Shown here in pieces: positions 1 through 9,239 of a stretch of DNA of 64,000 bases. Numbering within the stretch: the first letter of the stretch is position 1; each line of letters begins with the position of its first letter. A program made the translations under genes and the position numbers. Source of the DNA: Pseudomonadota bacterium (GTDB lineage Bacteria > Pseudomonadota > Gammaproteobacteria > Burkholderiales > Thiobacillaceae); contig JAUXXW010000083.1 in NCBI GenBank assembly GCA_030684775.1, forward strand, positions 16,452-80,451, read 5' to 3'. The notes under the pieces were generated by a model, which saw nothing but the letters and a program-made list of their open reading frames with translations, ran no database searches and was not told the DNA's origin.

Positions 1-706
1 TGACCACCTTGAAGTTGTCGAGATCGAAGAACAGCAGGGCGGCGCGGCCCCCGCTGCGGGCCGTGCGCGCCAGTGCCTGGGTGGTATGGGTTTCGAACAG
101 GGCGCGGTTGGGCAGGCCGGTGAGCGCGTCGTAATGCGCCATGTGCACCATGTCGTCTTCGGCGTGACGCATGGCCCGGCGCAGGCGCGCCATCAGGGCC
201 TGGGCGATGAGCAGGGCGAGCAAGGCCGCGCCCAGCACCACGGCGATGAAGGCCAGGATGCGCGCGCGCAGCGGTTCCAGGTCCGCGATCAGGCGTATTT
301 CGGCGATTTTCACGTTCTCCAGGTCAAGGGATTTCTGGTATTCGATGCGATCCAGCCCGAGCGGGCCGGCCCAGAGCGGGGCGTCTTCGCTCGCGCCGGG
401 CTTCCGGTAGCTGGCGAAAAGCGTGCCGTCGGGCAGAAGGATGCGGGCGGAGCGGATTTCCGGGGAATGCTGGAAGGCGTCCAGGTTGTCTTGCGCGGAC
501 CGCGCATCCTTGAACACCACGGCTGCCGCGCTGTTGGCGGAGACCAGGCTGGCCTGGGTGGCGAGGCGATGCTGGAAATCCTTGCGCAGGGTGGCGATTT
601 CGCTGGAGATCAGCAGCAGCGTGGCAATGCCCAGCGCCAGCGCGGTGGATAGCCAGTTGAGGCGGTCCCAGCCGCGCCGGTGATCGGTCTTGTCCAGTGC
701 GCTCAT
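1..706 (-). CDS. GGDEF-domain diguanylate cyclase with N-terminal sensor/TM region (partial, runs off left edge)
   Basis: Minus-strand reading near position 1 gives ...AALLFFDLDNFKVV, typical of the GGDEF domain start; ATG at 704-706 overlaps the stop of the upstream yfiR-like gene. Confidence 0.75.
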   Translation of the reverse strand, partial: MSALDKTDHRRGWDRLNWLSTALALGIATLLLISSEIATLRKDFQHRLATQASLVSANSAAAVVFKDARSAQDNLDAFQHSPEIRSARILLPDGTLFASYRKPGASEDAPLWAGPLGLDRIEYQKSLDLENVKIAEIRLIADLEPLRARILAFIAVVLGAALLALLIAQALMARLRRAMRHAEDDMVHMAHYDALTGLPNRALFETHTTQALARTARSGGRAALLFFDLDNFKVV

Positions 707-1215
707 CGGGTCACGCTACGCGCGAGGCGCAGCAGTTTGGCGTCCAGCCGGAGGCCGCCACGCTGTACCGCTGGCAGGTCGATGTCGAAATAGACACGTT
801 CACCGGAAACTCCCAGGTTGACCATGGCGCCGGGAGCCTGGATGCCGCCATTGCCGATGGTCAACACCGGCTGTCCGGCGAGTTGCGCGATGACGCGTCC
901 GCGCGCGGCGTCGTTCATCTCGCCCAGATAAACCATCTGGCAGATGCTCAGGTCATTTGTCGGCCGTTTGCGCCAGGCCATCAGGCTGACGCCCTTGACC
1001 GTCTTGCCGCCGAGTCGGGAAAGCGCGTCCGCCATGCGCTCGTTCTCGGTCAGCGCGCACAGGTTGAAGCTCTTCTCGCGCAGGCTGCCCGGCGGCCACT
1101 CGGCGAACAGGGAGAGGTGGTAGACCACGGCGGCCTTGACCTCGTTTTCCTCCAGAGCGGCGCGCGCCGGCGGCGCCAGCGTCAGAAAGAGGAGGGCGAG
1201 CAGGAGGCCGCGCAT
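703..1215 (-). CDS. YfiR/HmsC-like (DUF4154) periplasmic protein
   Basis: MRGLLLALLFLTLAPPARA signal peptide followed by EENEVKAAVVYHLSLFAEWP...CQMVYLGEM...PVLTIGNGG...NLGVSGERVYFDIDLPA, typical of YfiR-like proteins. Confidence 0.8.
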   Translation of the reverse strand: MRGLLLALLFLTLAPPARAALEENEVKAAVVYHLSLFAEWPPGSLREKSFNLCALTENERMADALSRLGGKTVKGVSLMAWRKRPTNDLSICQMVYLGEMNDAARGRVIAQLAGQPVLTIGNGGIQAPGAMVNLGVSGERVYFDIDLPAVQRGGLRLDAKLLRLARSVTR

Positions 1216-3164
1216 CAGAAATGCCAGGCGAGGCGTGCTTCGATGCTTCGCCCCGCTTGGGTGATGGCGGTTTGGGTATGTTCGTCTCCGGCCGGGTCGC
1301 TGTAGTGGCGGTCGAAAAGGTTGCGGATGCGCAGGGAGAGTTCGCCGCGGTCGGCCAGGCGTGGCGCGATCAGGTTGAGATGGGCGAGGCTGTAGCCGGC
1401 AACCTCGCCACCCGCGTTGTCGCGGCGTGGTCCCACATACTGGCACTCCAGGCCCAGGTTCCAGCCGCCCAGCGGCAGGTTGGCGGCGGCCTTGGCGAGC
1501 AGGTCGGGGGAGAGGCTGACGCGGTTGCCCTGGCCGTCACGCGAGCGGAGTCGGGACACGCTGAGGCGCAAATGCCCGCCGCCATCCCAGCGCCGCTCGG
1601 CCTGCAAGCCGACGCCGCCGGATTCGAGCGTGTCCTGATTGGCGAACATGAGCAGGCCGCCGTCGACGACCTGGGTAATCAGGTCGCGGATGCGGTACCG
1701 GAACAGGGTGCCGGTCAGCAACCAGTTGCGCGCGGTTTCGTGTTCGGCGACGAACTCCAGGGTGCGGATGCGTTCCGGTTTGAGGCCGGCCGGGTTGACC
1801 TTCTGGCTGCCGCCTCCGTCGTCGTAATACAGCTCGTAGGCATTGGGTGCCCGGTAGGCGGTGCCGGCCAGGTATTTCAGGGTGGTGCGCGGCGTGACCC
1901 GCTGGATCAGGCCCAGGCGCGGATTGAAGGCGCCGCCGAAGCTGGAATGATGGTCGTAGCGGGCGCCCAGGTTGAGCAGCCAGGCATCGTTCAGGCGCCA
2001 CTCGTCCTGCATGTAGAGGCCGGCCAGGTGGCCGCTCGGGCTGGAATCCAGATAGGAGGTCGCGGTGGTGGCGTTTTCACTGTGTTGGCGTTTTTCCAGA
2101 TCCTGTTGCCATTCCGCGCCCCAGACCAGTTTGTGGTCGGCCAGGCGGCGATCAGTCAGACGCGCCTGTAGATTCAGCCAGCGGCCGCGAGCGCTATCCC
2201 GGTTCAGGTCGCTATCCGCCGGCACCGCGGTGCGGTCGCCCGGGTAGTCGCCCTGGAAGCGGTAATCGCCGTAGTCGGCGAGGAAATCGCCGGTCAGCCC
2301 CGCCTTGAACTCGGATTTCCAGGCAAGGGCGAGGTGCCCGTGGCGGTCGCTGATGCGGCTGCGCGCGTCGCCGATGAGGGTGTCATAGGGCGCGGTCGGG
2401 TCAGCCTTGTCGCGCTTCGCCAGCAGCGCCGTCAGCTTCAGTTCACCCAGGCCGAAGCGGGCGTAGAGGCGGGTGTTTTGCTCGCCGTCGAGCCGGTCGA
2501 CGTGGCCGACCAGGCCATCCGAGTAGGGGCCGTCGTCGCGGCGGGCGTGACTGAGCGAGAGCAGCCAGTCGCGATTGCCGTTGCCGCCGCCCATGCCGGC
2601 GCGCGCGCGGCGCCAGCCGGCATTGCCCGCTTCGATGCCGGCCTCGCCGCCGGGCCGCATGATGGCGTCACGGGTGATGACGTTGACCACGCCGAGAAAG
2701 GCGTTGTTGCCGTAGATCGAGGCGCCGGGGCCGGGCACGTATTCGATGCGTTCCACCAACTCCATATCCAGCGGGAATTCCGCGCCCAGAGGGCCTTGGG
2801 TGTAGATGTTGTCGTTCAGGCGCACCCCGTCCAGCATGATCAGCACATGGGTGTTGTAGTCGGCCGGGCGCAACAGGCCGCGCGGCCCCAGATAGCTGTA
2901 GGCGCGGTCGTCGGCCACCAGAACGCCGCGCACGCCGGCCAGCGCTTCCGCCAGGGTGCGCCAGCCGTGTTCCCTGATCTCGCGCGCGCTGATGACGCTG
3001 ACGGCGGAGGGCGCTTCCCGCGCCTGCTGGGGAAAACGCGAGGCGGAAATGACTTCGCTGGAGAGCAGAGCTTCCAGGGGCAGGGCGGTGAGGTCGGCAT
3101 GGGCGGTTGTCGCCGGCAGAACCATCGCGCTACCCAGCCATAAGCAATATAACTTTAAGTGCAT
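1215..3164 (-). CDS. TonB-dependent outer membrane receptor
   Basis: Plug domain (SAVSVISAREIREHGWRTLAEALAGVRGV...VLIMLDGVRLND...VERIEYVPGPGASIYGNNAFLGVVNVITRDA) and C-terminal ...LSLRIRNLFDRHYSDPAG...IEARLAWHF. Confidence 0.9.
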   Translation of the reverse strand: MHLKLYCLWLGSAMVLPATTAHADLTALPLEALLSSEVISASRFPQQAREAPSAVSVISAREIREHGWRTLAEALAGVRGVLVADDRAYSYLGPRGLLRPADYNTHVLIMLDGVRLNDNIYTQGPLGAEFPLDMELVERIEYVPGPGASIYGNNAFLGVVNVITRDAIMRPGGEAGIEAGNAGWRRARAGMGGGNGNRDWLLSLSHARRDDGPYSDGLVGHVDRLDGEQNTRLYARFGLGELKLTALLAKRDKADPTAPYDTLIGDARSRISDRHGHLALAWKSEFKAGLTGDFLADYGDYRFQGDYPGDRTAVPADSDLNRDSARGRWLNLQARLTDRRLADHKLVWGAEWQQDLEKRQHSENATTATSYLDSSPSGHLAGLYMQDEWRLNDAWLLNLGARYDHHSSFGGAFNPRLGLIQRVTPRTTLKYLAGTAYRAPNAYELYYDDGGGSQKVNPAGLKPERIRTLEFVAEHETARNWLLTGTLFRYRIRDLITQVVDGGLLMFANQDTLESGGVGLQAERRWDGGGHLRLSVSRLRSRDGQGNRVSLSPDLLAKAAANLPLGGWNLGLECQYVGPRRDNAGGEVAGYSLAHLNLIAPRLADRGELSLRIRNLFDRHYSDPAGDEHTQTAITQAGRSIEARLAWHF

Positions 3165-3281
3165 AGGATCTCCTGGCGCGATTCTATCCACCTTACGGCG
3201 CGAGGAGAGGTAACTGATGCAACGCAACAGATAGGGCGCGGTGGTATCCTGCCCCGCCTTGCGCACTGTCCGGCCATTCCC

Positions 3282-3719
3282 ATGACTATCTCTGAAAACA
3301 CCCCCCGCAACGAAGTCGAGCACCTGTTGATCGAAATGAACGAGGGCCGTATCGAGGCCGAAAATTTCGCCCGCGCCTTGCTCGACCACCAGATATTCAT
3401 TCCGATCCAGGATGAAAAACACCACATCGCCGGTTTCCAGCTTTCCACCAAGGCGCGGCCCATGGTGATCGTGGACGAAGAGGGTAATCGCGTGTTGATC
3501 GCCTTCTCTTCTCCCGAGCGGGCCAAGGAATTCACCACGATGTTTCCTGACCAAGGCGTCGGCTACGGCGGCGGCCTGCTCATCGAAGCCTCCTGGATGT
3601 TGCGTCGCATGGGCGCCGACATGGGCCTCTCGATCAACCCCGGCCAGGAATTGGGCTTCGATTTCGATGCCGACATGGTGGCCATGGTGGTCTCGCTGTT
3701 GCCCGAGGAAGCGGTGTGA
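3282..3719 (+). CDS. SseB-family protein
   Basis: 145-aa ORF; EVEHLLIEMNEGRIEAENFARALLDHQIFIP...RPMVIVDEEGNRVLIAFSSPERAKEF resembles SseB N-terminal domain. Confidence 0.65.
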   Translation: MTISENTPRNEVEHLLIEMNEGRIEAENFARALLDHQIFIPIQDEKHHIAGFQLSTKARPMVIVDEEGNRVLIAFSSPERAKEFTTMFPDQGVGYGGGLLIEASWMLRRMGADMGLSINPGQELGFDFDADMVAMVVSLLPEEAV

Positions 3720-4288
3720 AACACCTCCATACCTTCCCGCGCCCGGATGTCGTGCCGCCGGAACCCACCGTCGGTGAACGCTGGTCGGCCGAGCACCAGC
3801 GTTATGACGAGGGCGTGCGCTATGTCTACCGTTACGGAGCGCATGAATTGACGCTGTTCTGGCCCGCGCCCACGCCGGCGGAAGTGACCGGCCTGCGTGA
3901 TGCCGACGTGGAAGTGGGCTTGTTCAGCCACGGCCCGGCCGCCTTCCTGCTGTACAAGGTCAAGAACGTCTGCGAATGGTCCGATGCGTCATTCAACGCG
4001 CATCTGGTGCCGGAAGACGAACGCGAACTGCCGAACGAGGCGCCGGGCGACCGCGCCCGCCTCAAGATCACGTTGGTGGACAGCGAAGATGGCATCGTGC
4101 GCGCGCGCCGCATCCTGTCGCTGGACAAGGTGATGACCCAGGCCTTGAAACACGCCCTGCGCGAGCAGATGGCCGCGCCCTTCAATCGTCTGATCTACGA
4201 TGCCGCCGTGCAGGACGTGCACGCGAAGTATCAGGACTCCGACGCGCTGGTGGCGGTTGCCGAAGTGGTGGAAGCCGCGCTTGGATAA
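3716..4288 (+). CDS. hypothetical protein
   Basis: Start overlaps stop of the preceding ORF (translational coupling); full-length 190-aa ORF. Confidence 0.6.
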   Translation: MKHLHTFPRPDVVPPEPTVGERWSAEHQRYDEGVRYVYRYGAHELTLFWPAPTPAEVTGLRDADVEVGLFSHGPAAFLLYKVKNVCEWSDASFNAHLVPEDERELPNEAPGDRARLKITLVDSEDGIVRARRILSLDKVMTQALKHALREQMAAPFNRLIYDAAVQDVHAKYQDSDALVAVAEVVEAALG

Positions 4289-4343
4289 ACGTGGACAGGC
4301 GAGCGCATTCCGGGATGGGCGTGATTTGAGACAGGAGGTTGAC

Positions 4344-4775
4344 ATGAGCACGAGTTACGAAACGGATGTGGTGGCATGGGCCAACGAACAGGCCGGGCTG
4401 ATTCGTGCCAGGCAGTTCGCCCTGCTCGACCTGGAGCACATTGCTGAGGAAATTGAGGACGTGGGCAAGAGCGAACAGCGTGAACTGGCAAACCGTATGG
4501 CCGTCCTCCTGGTCCACCTGCTCAAGTGGCAATACCAGCCGGATCGACGCGGGAGCAGTTGGGCACGGACGATAAAAGAACAGCGCAAGCGTGTTCTGAT
4601 CCGACTGGAAGAAACCCCCAGCCTGTCAGGCAAACTCAACGACGTTAAGTGGTGGGCCGACGTATGGTCTGACGCTGTTGCTCAAGCGATCTCTGAAACC
4701 GGTGTCGATACCTTCCCGGACGAATGCCCCTGGGCTGCCGAGGAAGTGATTGAGCCTGATTGGTTGCCGGTCTAA
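4344..4775 (+). CDS. DUF29 domain-containing protein
   Basis: YETDVVAWANEQAGLIRARQFALLDLEHIAEEIEDVGKSEQRELANRMAVLLVHLLKWQYQPDRRGSSW is a classic DUF29 pattern; aggagg RBS. Confidence 0.85.
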   Translation: MSTSYETDVVAWANEQAGLIRARQFALLDLEHIAEEIEDVGKSEQRELANRMAVLLVHLLKWQYQPDRRGSSWARTIKEQRKRVLIRLEETPSLSGKLNDVKWWADVWSDAVAQAISETGVDTFPDECPWAAEEVIEPDWLPV

Positions 4776-4809
4776 CACAAATAATCCATCCCGCCGCCTC
4801 TCACACTTG

Positions 4810-6204
4810 ATGTTGACACCTTCCCTACTTTCCGAATTCCAGTCCCTCCTCGGCGAGGAGCGCGCGCGCGCCGATGCCGACACGCTGGCGCTCTATGGCA
4901 GCGACGAAACCCCCAAATTCTGCTTGCCCGAGGCGGTGTTGTTTCCCACCAGCCATGAACAGGTGGTGGAGATCGTGCGTCTGGCCAACCAGCATCGCAT
5001 CGCGTTGACCGCGCGCGGCGCCGGTTCCGGCAATGTCGGCGGCGCCATGCCGGTGCCGGGCAGCGTGGTGGTGAGCTTCGAGTGTATGCAGCGCATCATC
5101 GAGATCGACGCGGCGAACCGCCTGGTGGTGGTGGAACCGGGCGTGATTACCGACGAAATCGACCGTCTCGCGCGCAAGCATGGCCTGATGTACGCGCCTG
5201 ACCCCGGTTCCGGGGCTTATTGCCGCATCGGCGGCAATCTGGCGATGAATGCCGCCGGCCCCAGGGCGGTGAAATACGGCGCCACCCGCGACCATGTGCT
5301 GGGCCTGACCGCCGTTACCGGCGACGGCCGCGTCATCCACACCGGCGGGCGCACCACCAAATACGCCACCGCTTACGACCTCACCCGCTTGCTGGTGGGT
5401 TCCGAAGGCACCCTGGCCTTTATCACCCAGGCCACCCTGAAACTATTGCCGGCGCCGGAGGCCGTGGCCACCCTGCGCGTCTGTTACGCCAGCAACCAGA
5501 GTGCTTGCGAGGCGGTGAGCCGGGTAATGAATCAGCCGACCACACCGTGCGCCCTGGAATTCATGGATCGCCGTTCCCTCGATGCGATCCGTGAATATGG
5601 CGACGGGGTTTTTGAAAACGCGGGCTTGCCGCCGGGCACCCAGGCCGTGCTCATGGTGGAAGCCGATGGCGACCCCGTAGACGTGCCGCGCCAGATCGTC
5701 GCCCTGGAAAAGGCGTTGCTGGGGCCGGAGTTGCTGGAAATTCAGAGTGGCTTCACCAAGGAAGACACGGTTCGCCTGTGGACCGCGCGCAAATCGCTGT
5801 CGCACGCGGTGAAGCGCATCGCGCCGCTGAAAATCAATGAGGATGTGGTGGTGCCGGTGGGCCGATTGTCCAATCTGGTCAATGCGGTTGACGCACTGGC
5901 CGAATTCCACCGCTTGCCCATCGTCGCCTTCGGCCATGCCGGCAACGGCAACCTGCACGTCAACATCATGGTGGACAACGGCGATGAAGAGGAGATGCAA
6001 CGCGCCAGTGCCTGCCGCGCCGCCCTGGTGCAAGCGGTGATCGGCCTCGGCGGCAGCCTCTCCGGCGAGCACGGCATCGGCAGCGAGAAACGCCATTTCG
6101 TGCCTCTGGAAGTGGATGCCCCCACGCTGGAACTGATGCGCGGCCTGAAGCGCCTGTTCGACCCGCTGGGGATTTTGAACCCAGGGAAGAAGTTGCCGGA
6201 TTGA
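4810..6204 (+). CDS. FAD-binding oxidase, GlcD/D-lactate dehydrogenase-like
   Basis: FPTSHEQVVEIVRLANQHRIALTARGAGSGNVGGA ... FGHAGNGNLHVNIM ... GGSLSGEHGIGSEKR. Confidence 0.9.
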   Translation: MLTPSLLSEFQSLLGEERARADADTLALYGSDETPKFCLPEAVLFPTSHEQVVEIVRLANQHRIALTARGAGSGNVGGAMPVPGSVVVSFECMQRIIEIDAANRLVVVEPGVITDEIDRLARKHGLMYAPDPGSGAYCRIGGNLAMNAAGPRAVKYGATRDHVLGLTAVTGDGRVIHTGGRTTKYATAYDLTRLLVGSEGTLAFITQATLKLLPAPEAVATLRVCYASNQSACEAVSRVMNQPTTPCALEFMDRRSLDAIREYGDGVFENAGLPPGTQAVLMVEADGDPVDVPRQIVALEKALLGPELLEIQSGFTKEDTVRLWTARKSLSHAVKRIAPLKINEDVVVPVGRLSNLVNAVDALAEFHRLPIVAFGHAGNGNLHVNIMVDNGDEEEMQRASACRAALVQAVIGLGGSLSGEHGIGSEKRHFVPLEVDAPTLELMRGLKRLFDPLGILNPGKKLPD

Positions 6205-6209
6205 TTTAA

Positions 6210-6242
6210 TGTTGGGCACGCTTCGCTTTGCCCAACCTACGC
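6210..6242. repeat. half copy of GTAGGTTGGGCAAAGCG REP-like family
   Basis: tgttgggcacgcttcgctttgcccaacctacgc; shared with four paired copies elsewhere in the window. Confidence 0.8.
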
Positions 6243-6258
6243 TTAACGCCTCGCGCCA

Positions 6259-7125
6259 ATGACCCTGACTGAACGCCTCTCCCTCTACGAAAAGCTGATG
6301 CGCCTGGACAAGCCCATCGGCATTCTGCTGCTCGCTTGGCCGACGCTGTGGGGGCTGTGGTTGTCCGGCGCCGGCGAGCCGGACCCGCTGGTGTTCTGGA
6401 TATTCGCCCTGGGCGTGGTGCTGATGCGCTCCGCCGGTTGCGTGATCAACGACTATGCCGACCGCCATTTCGATGCGCATGTGGTGCGCACCAAAAACCG
6501 CCCCCTGGCCGCCGGCCTGGTGAGCGAGAAGGAAGCGTTGTGGCTGGCGGGTGGGCTGGCGCTGCTGGCGTTCCTGCTGCTCCTGCCGTTGCAGAACAAG
6601 TTGCTGATCGGGCTCTCCTTCGCCGCGCTGTTCCTGGCCGCGACCTATCCCTTCACCAAACGCTTTTTCGCCGTGCCGCAGGCCTATCTGGGCGTGGCCT
6701 TCGGCTTCGGCATCCCCATGGCCTATGCCGCGCAACTGGATTTCATCCCCGCCGAGGCCTGGCTGCTGATGCTGGCCAATGTGTTCTGGGCGATGGCCTA
6801 CGACACCGAGTACGCGATGGTGGACCGCGAAGATGACCTGAAAATCGGCATCAAGACATCGGCCATCACCTTCGGCAAGCACGATGTGACGGCGGTCATG
6901 GCCTGTTACGGCCTCACCCTGTTGACGCTGGCCTGGGTTGGCGCGCGTCTGCACCTGGGCTGGCCGTTCTACCTCGGGCTGGGCGCGGCCGCCGGCGTGG
7001 CCGTTTATCACTGGACCTTGATTCGCGACCGCGACCCCGCGCGCTGCTTCAAGGCCTTTCTGCACAACAACTGGTTCGGCGGCGCGGTGTTCGCCGGCAT
7101 CGCGGCCAGCCTGCTGCGCCTGTAA
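6259..7125 (+). CDS. ubiA: 4-hydroxybenzoate polyprenyltransferase
   Basis: [26 protein letters not shown]...[30 protein letters not shown]...[22 protein letters not shown]. Confidence 0.95.
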   Translation: MTLTERLSLYEKLMRLDKPIGILLLAWPTLWGLWLSGAGEPDPLVFWIFALGVVLMRSAGCVINDYADRHFDAHVVRTKNRPLAAGLVSEKEALWLAGGLALLAFLLLLPLQNKLLIGLSFAALFLAATYPFTKRFFAVPQAYLGVAFGFGIPMAYAAQLDFIPAEAWLLMLANVFWAMAYDTEYAMVDREDDLKIGIKTSAITFGKHDVTAVMACYGLTLLTLAWVGARLHLGWPFYLGLGAAAGVAVYHWTLIRDRDPARCFKAFLHNNWFGGAVFAGIAASLLRL

Positions 7126-7139
7126 TACAAGGAATTTCC

Positions 7140-7862
7140 ATGGATGCCGATCACGCCCTGAGCGACGAAGAGTTCGACGAGCTCGATGCTTTTCTGATGT
7201 CGGAATCGCTCTCCGACGAGGCGATGGACCTCTCCACCCTGGATGGCTTCTTCGCCGCCATCGCCCTCAACCCCGAATTTGTCCTGCCCAGCCAGTGGCT
7301 GCCCTGGGTGTGGGACATGGAGGCGGGCGAGGAAACCCCCACGTTCGACAACGTCGAGCAGGCCGAGCACATCAACGGGCTGCTGCTGCGCCACTACAAC
7401 AGCGTGCAGGAAGCGATCAGCGATGGCCGCTACGCGCCGCTGATGTACACACTGCACCAGGAAGACGGCAGTGAGTTCTATGACGCCGAAGGCTGGAGCA
7501 TGGGCTTCATGCTGGGGATGTTCCTGTTCCAGGACATCTGGTTGCCGATCCTCGATGACCACCCGGAATGGCTGGCGCCGATGCGCTTGCTGGGTACCGA
7601 GGAAGGCTGGAAAGAACTGGAAGAGTCGCACCCGGACCATGCCGACCAGCGCCCCGCGATCCGCGCCGCCTACGACCGCATTCCCGAGGCGATAGAAGCG
7701 ATTTTTCTGCATTTCCTGCCACAGCGTGAAGCCGCCGCACGAGAACGGGTCACCGCCACCCTGCGCCGCGCCGGCGACAAGGTCGGCCGCAACGACCTCT
7801 GCCCTTGCGGTTCCGGCAAAAAATTCAAGAAATGCTGTGGCGCCGGGCCGACGCTACATTGA
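7140..7862 (+). CDS. UPF0149/YecA family protein with C-terminal SEC-C zinc motif
   Basis: [23 protein letters not shown] ... C-term [19 protein letters not shown]. Confidence 0.9.
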   Translation: MDADHALSDEEFDELDAFLMSESLSDEAMDLSTLDGFFAAIALNPEFVLPSQWLPWVWDMEAGEETPTFDNVEQAEHINGLLLRHYNSVQEAISDGRYAPLMYTLHQEDGSEFYDAEGWSMGFMLGMFLFQDIWLPILDDHPEWLAPMRLLGTEEGWKELEESHPDHADQRPAIRAAYDRIPEAIEAIFLHFLPQREAAARERVTATLRRAGDKVGRNDLCPCGSGKKFKKCCGAGPTLH

Positions 7863-7904
7863 GCGGACAGGCGTGAATTCCTCCGGCATCAACCGGCTCG
7901 GGCA

Positions 7905-8456
7905 TCAACCGGTAATGGCCGGCTTGATCGCCGATTTCGGCCGGAATGCCTTGAGCACTTCTTCCCGCGTTTCCAGGTAAGGCCCGCCGATCAGGTCGAT
8001 GCCGTAGGGCACGGCGGCGAAGACGCCATCCAGGGTTTCCTTGATCGCCTTGGGCTGGCCCGGCAGGTTGAGAATCAGGCAACTACCGCGAACCACGCCG
8101 ACCTGGCGCGAGAGGATGGCGGTGGGGACGTACTTCAGACTCACCGCGCGCATCTGCTCGCCGAATCCCGGCAATACCTTGTCGGCCACCGCCAGCGTGG
8201 CTTCCGGGGTGACGTCGCGCGGCGCCGGGCCGGTGCCGCCGGTGGTGAGCACCAAACAGCACTGCGCGGCAAGCTCGATCAGGGTGGCTTCGATGGCCGC
8301 CTGTTCATCCGGGATCAGGCGTTCGACGAAAGTGATTGGATTGTGCAGCGCGCCGACCAGCCATTCCTTCAGGGCGGGCAAGCCCTTGTCTTCATAGACG
8401 CCGGAACTGGCGCGGTCGCTGATGGAAACGATGCCGATGCTGGCGGTTTGGGCCAT
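7905..8456 (-). CDS. mog: molybdopterin adenylyltransferase
   Basis: IGIVSISDRASSGVYEDKG...LVLTTGGTGPAPRDVTPEAT...LILNLPGQPKAIKE. Confidence 0.9.
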   Translation of the reverse strand: MAQTASIGIVSISDRASSGVYEDKGLPALKEWLVGALHNPITFVERLIPDEQAAIEATLIELAAQCCLVLTTGGTGPAPRDVTPEATLAVADKVLPGFGEQMRAVSLKYVPTAILSRQVGVVRGSCLILNLPGQPKAIKETLDGVFAAVPYGIDLIGGPYLETREEVLKAFRPKSAIKPAITG

Positions 8457-8521
8457 GTGAATTTCCTGTGCGTAAAGCGGGGGCGGTTGTTTACCACGCG
8501 GCCCGGCCGGGAGCCAACCCG

Positions 8522-9067
8522 CTATCTCTTGTTTTCACTGGGCGCGCATGCCCGCGCCACCCGTGAGATGGCGGCCGGTGGGCCGATCTCGGCCCAGGTT
8601 TCCGGGTAATGCCCCTGCGCGATGCGCGCCGGCAGGCTCGACCAGGGGTATTCGGCCGCGCGCGTGATCAGCCCGTGCCGTACCGGGTCGTAGTGGATGA
8701 AATCCAGGTAGGCCCGCAGGTCATCGGTTGAATTTGCGCCGCGGTATTCGATGGCGTGTTCCCAGAACGGGGTGATGTTGGGCGCATCGCGTTCCAGCAG
8801 CGGAGTCGACTTGCGCCAGGCGCGCTGGAAGCCGGCGCGCAGGTCGTTCATGACGGCGGAGTATTCGTACTCGGCGGGCAGGTTGAAAAGAAAATGGGCA
8901 TGGTCATCCAGCACGACATAGCCGGCGACGGCCAGCTTGAAGCGCTTTTTGGTTTCCATGAAGCTGTTCAGCAGCAATTTCTTCATGGAAGCCTGGGCCA
9001 GGAGTGGTGCGCGGCCGAAAGTGCGCAGGGTCACGAATTGATAGGGGGAGAAACGGGAGGCGGACAC
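8522..9067 (-). CDS. REP-associated tyrosine transposase (RAYT), Y1/HUH-like
   Basis: GYVVLDDHAHFLFNLP (H-x-H type), WEHAIEYRGANSTDDLRAYLDFIHYDPVRHGL, EYPWSS. Confidence 0.85.
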   Translation of the reverse strand: MSASRFSPYQFVTLRTFGRAPLLAQASMKKLLLNSFMETKKRFKLAVAGYVVLDDHAHFLFNLPAEYEYSAVMNDLRAGFQRAWRKSTPLLERDAPNITPFWEHAIEYRGANSTDDLRAYLDFIHYDPVRHGLITRAAEYPWSSLPARIAQGHYPETWAEIGPPAAISRVARACAPSENKR

Positions 9068-9168
9068 GATGTGCTCCAGAACGCACTGACGAAAGTGTGC
9101 GCGAGTCTCCGATGTCCGCTGGGCAAGGGCCTATGAAGTCCATCACAGCGTTTGAAATGGGGTGAGCG

Positions 9169-9196
9169 AAAAAAATGCGCCCGAGATCGGGCGCAT
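9169..9196 (-). terminator. intrinsic terminator of the 9240-10688 gene
   Basis: Perfect 10-bp inverted repeat atgcgcccga/tcgggcgcat followed on the minus strand by a T tract. Confidence 0.7.
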
Positions 9197-9239
9197 CGAA
9201 GTGGCGCCCCGGCGATGCCGGGGCGGTGTCAGGAGTCGA

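Noticed and set aside
5443-7065. 540-aa minus-strand ORF
   Set aside because: Spans two well-supported plus-strand genes (GlcD-like and ubiA); composition is that of shadow ORFs.
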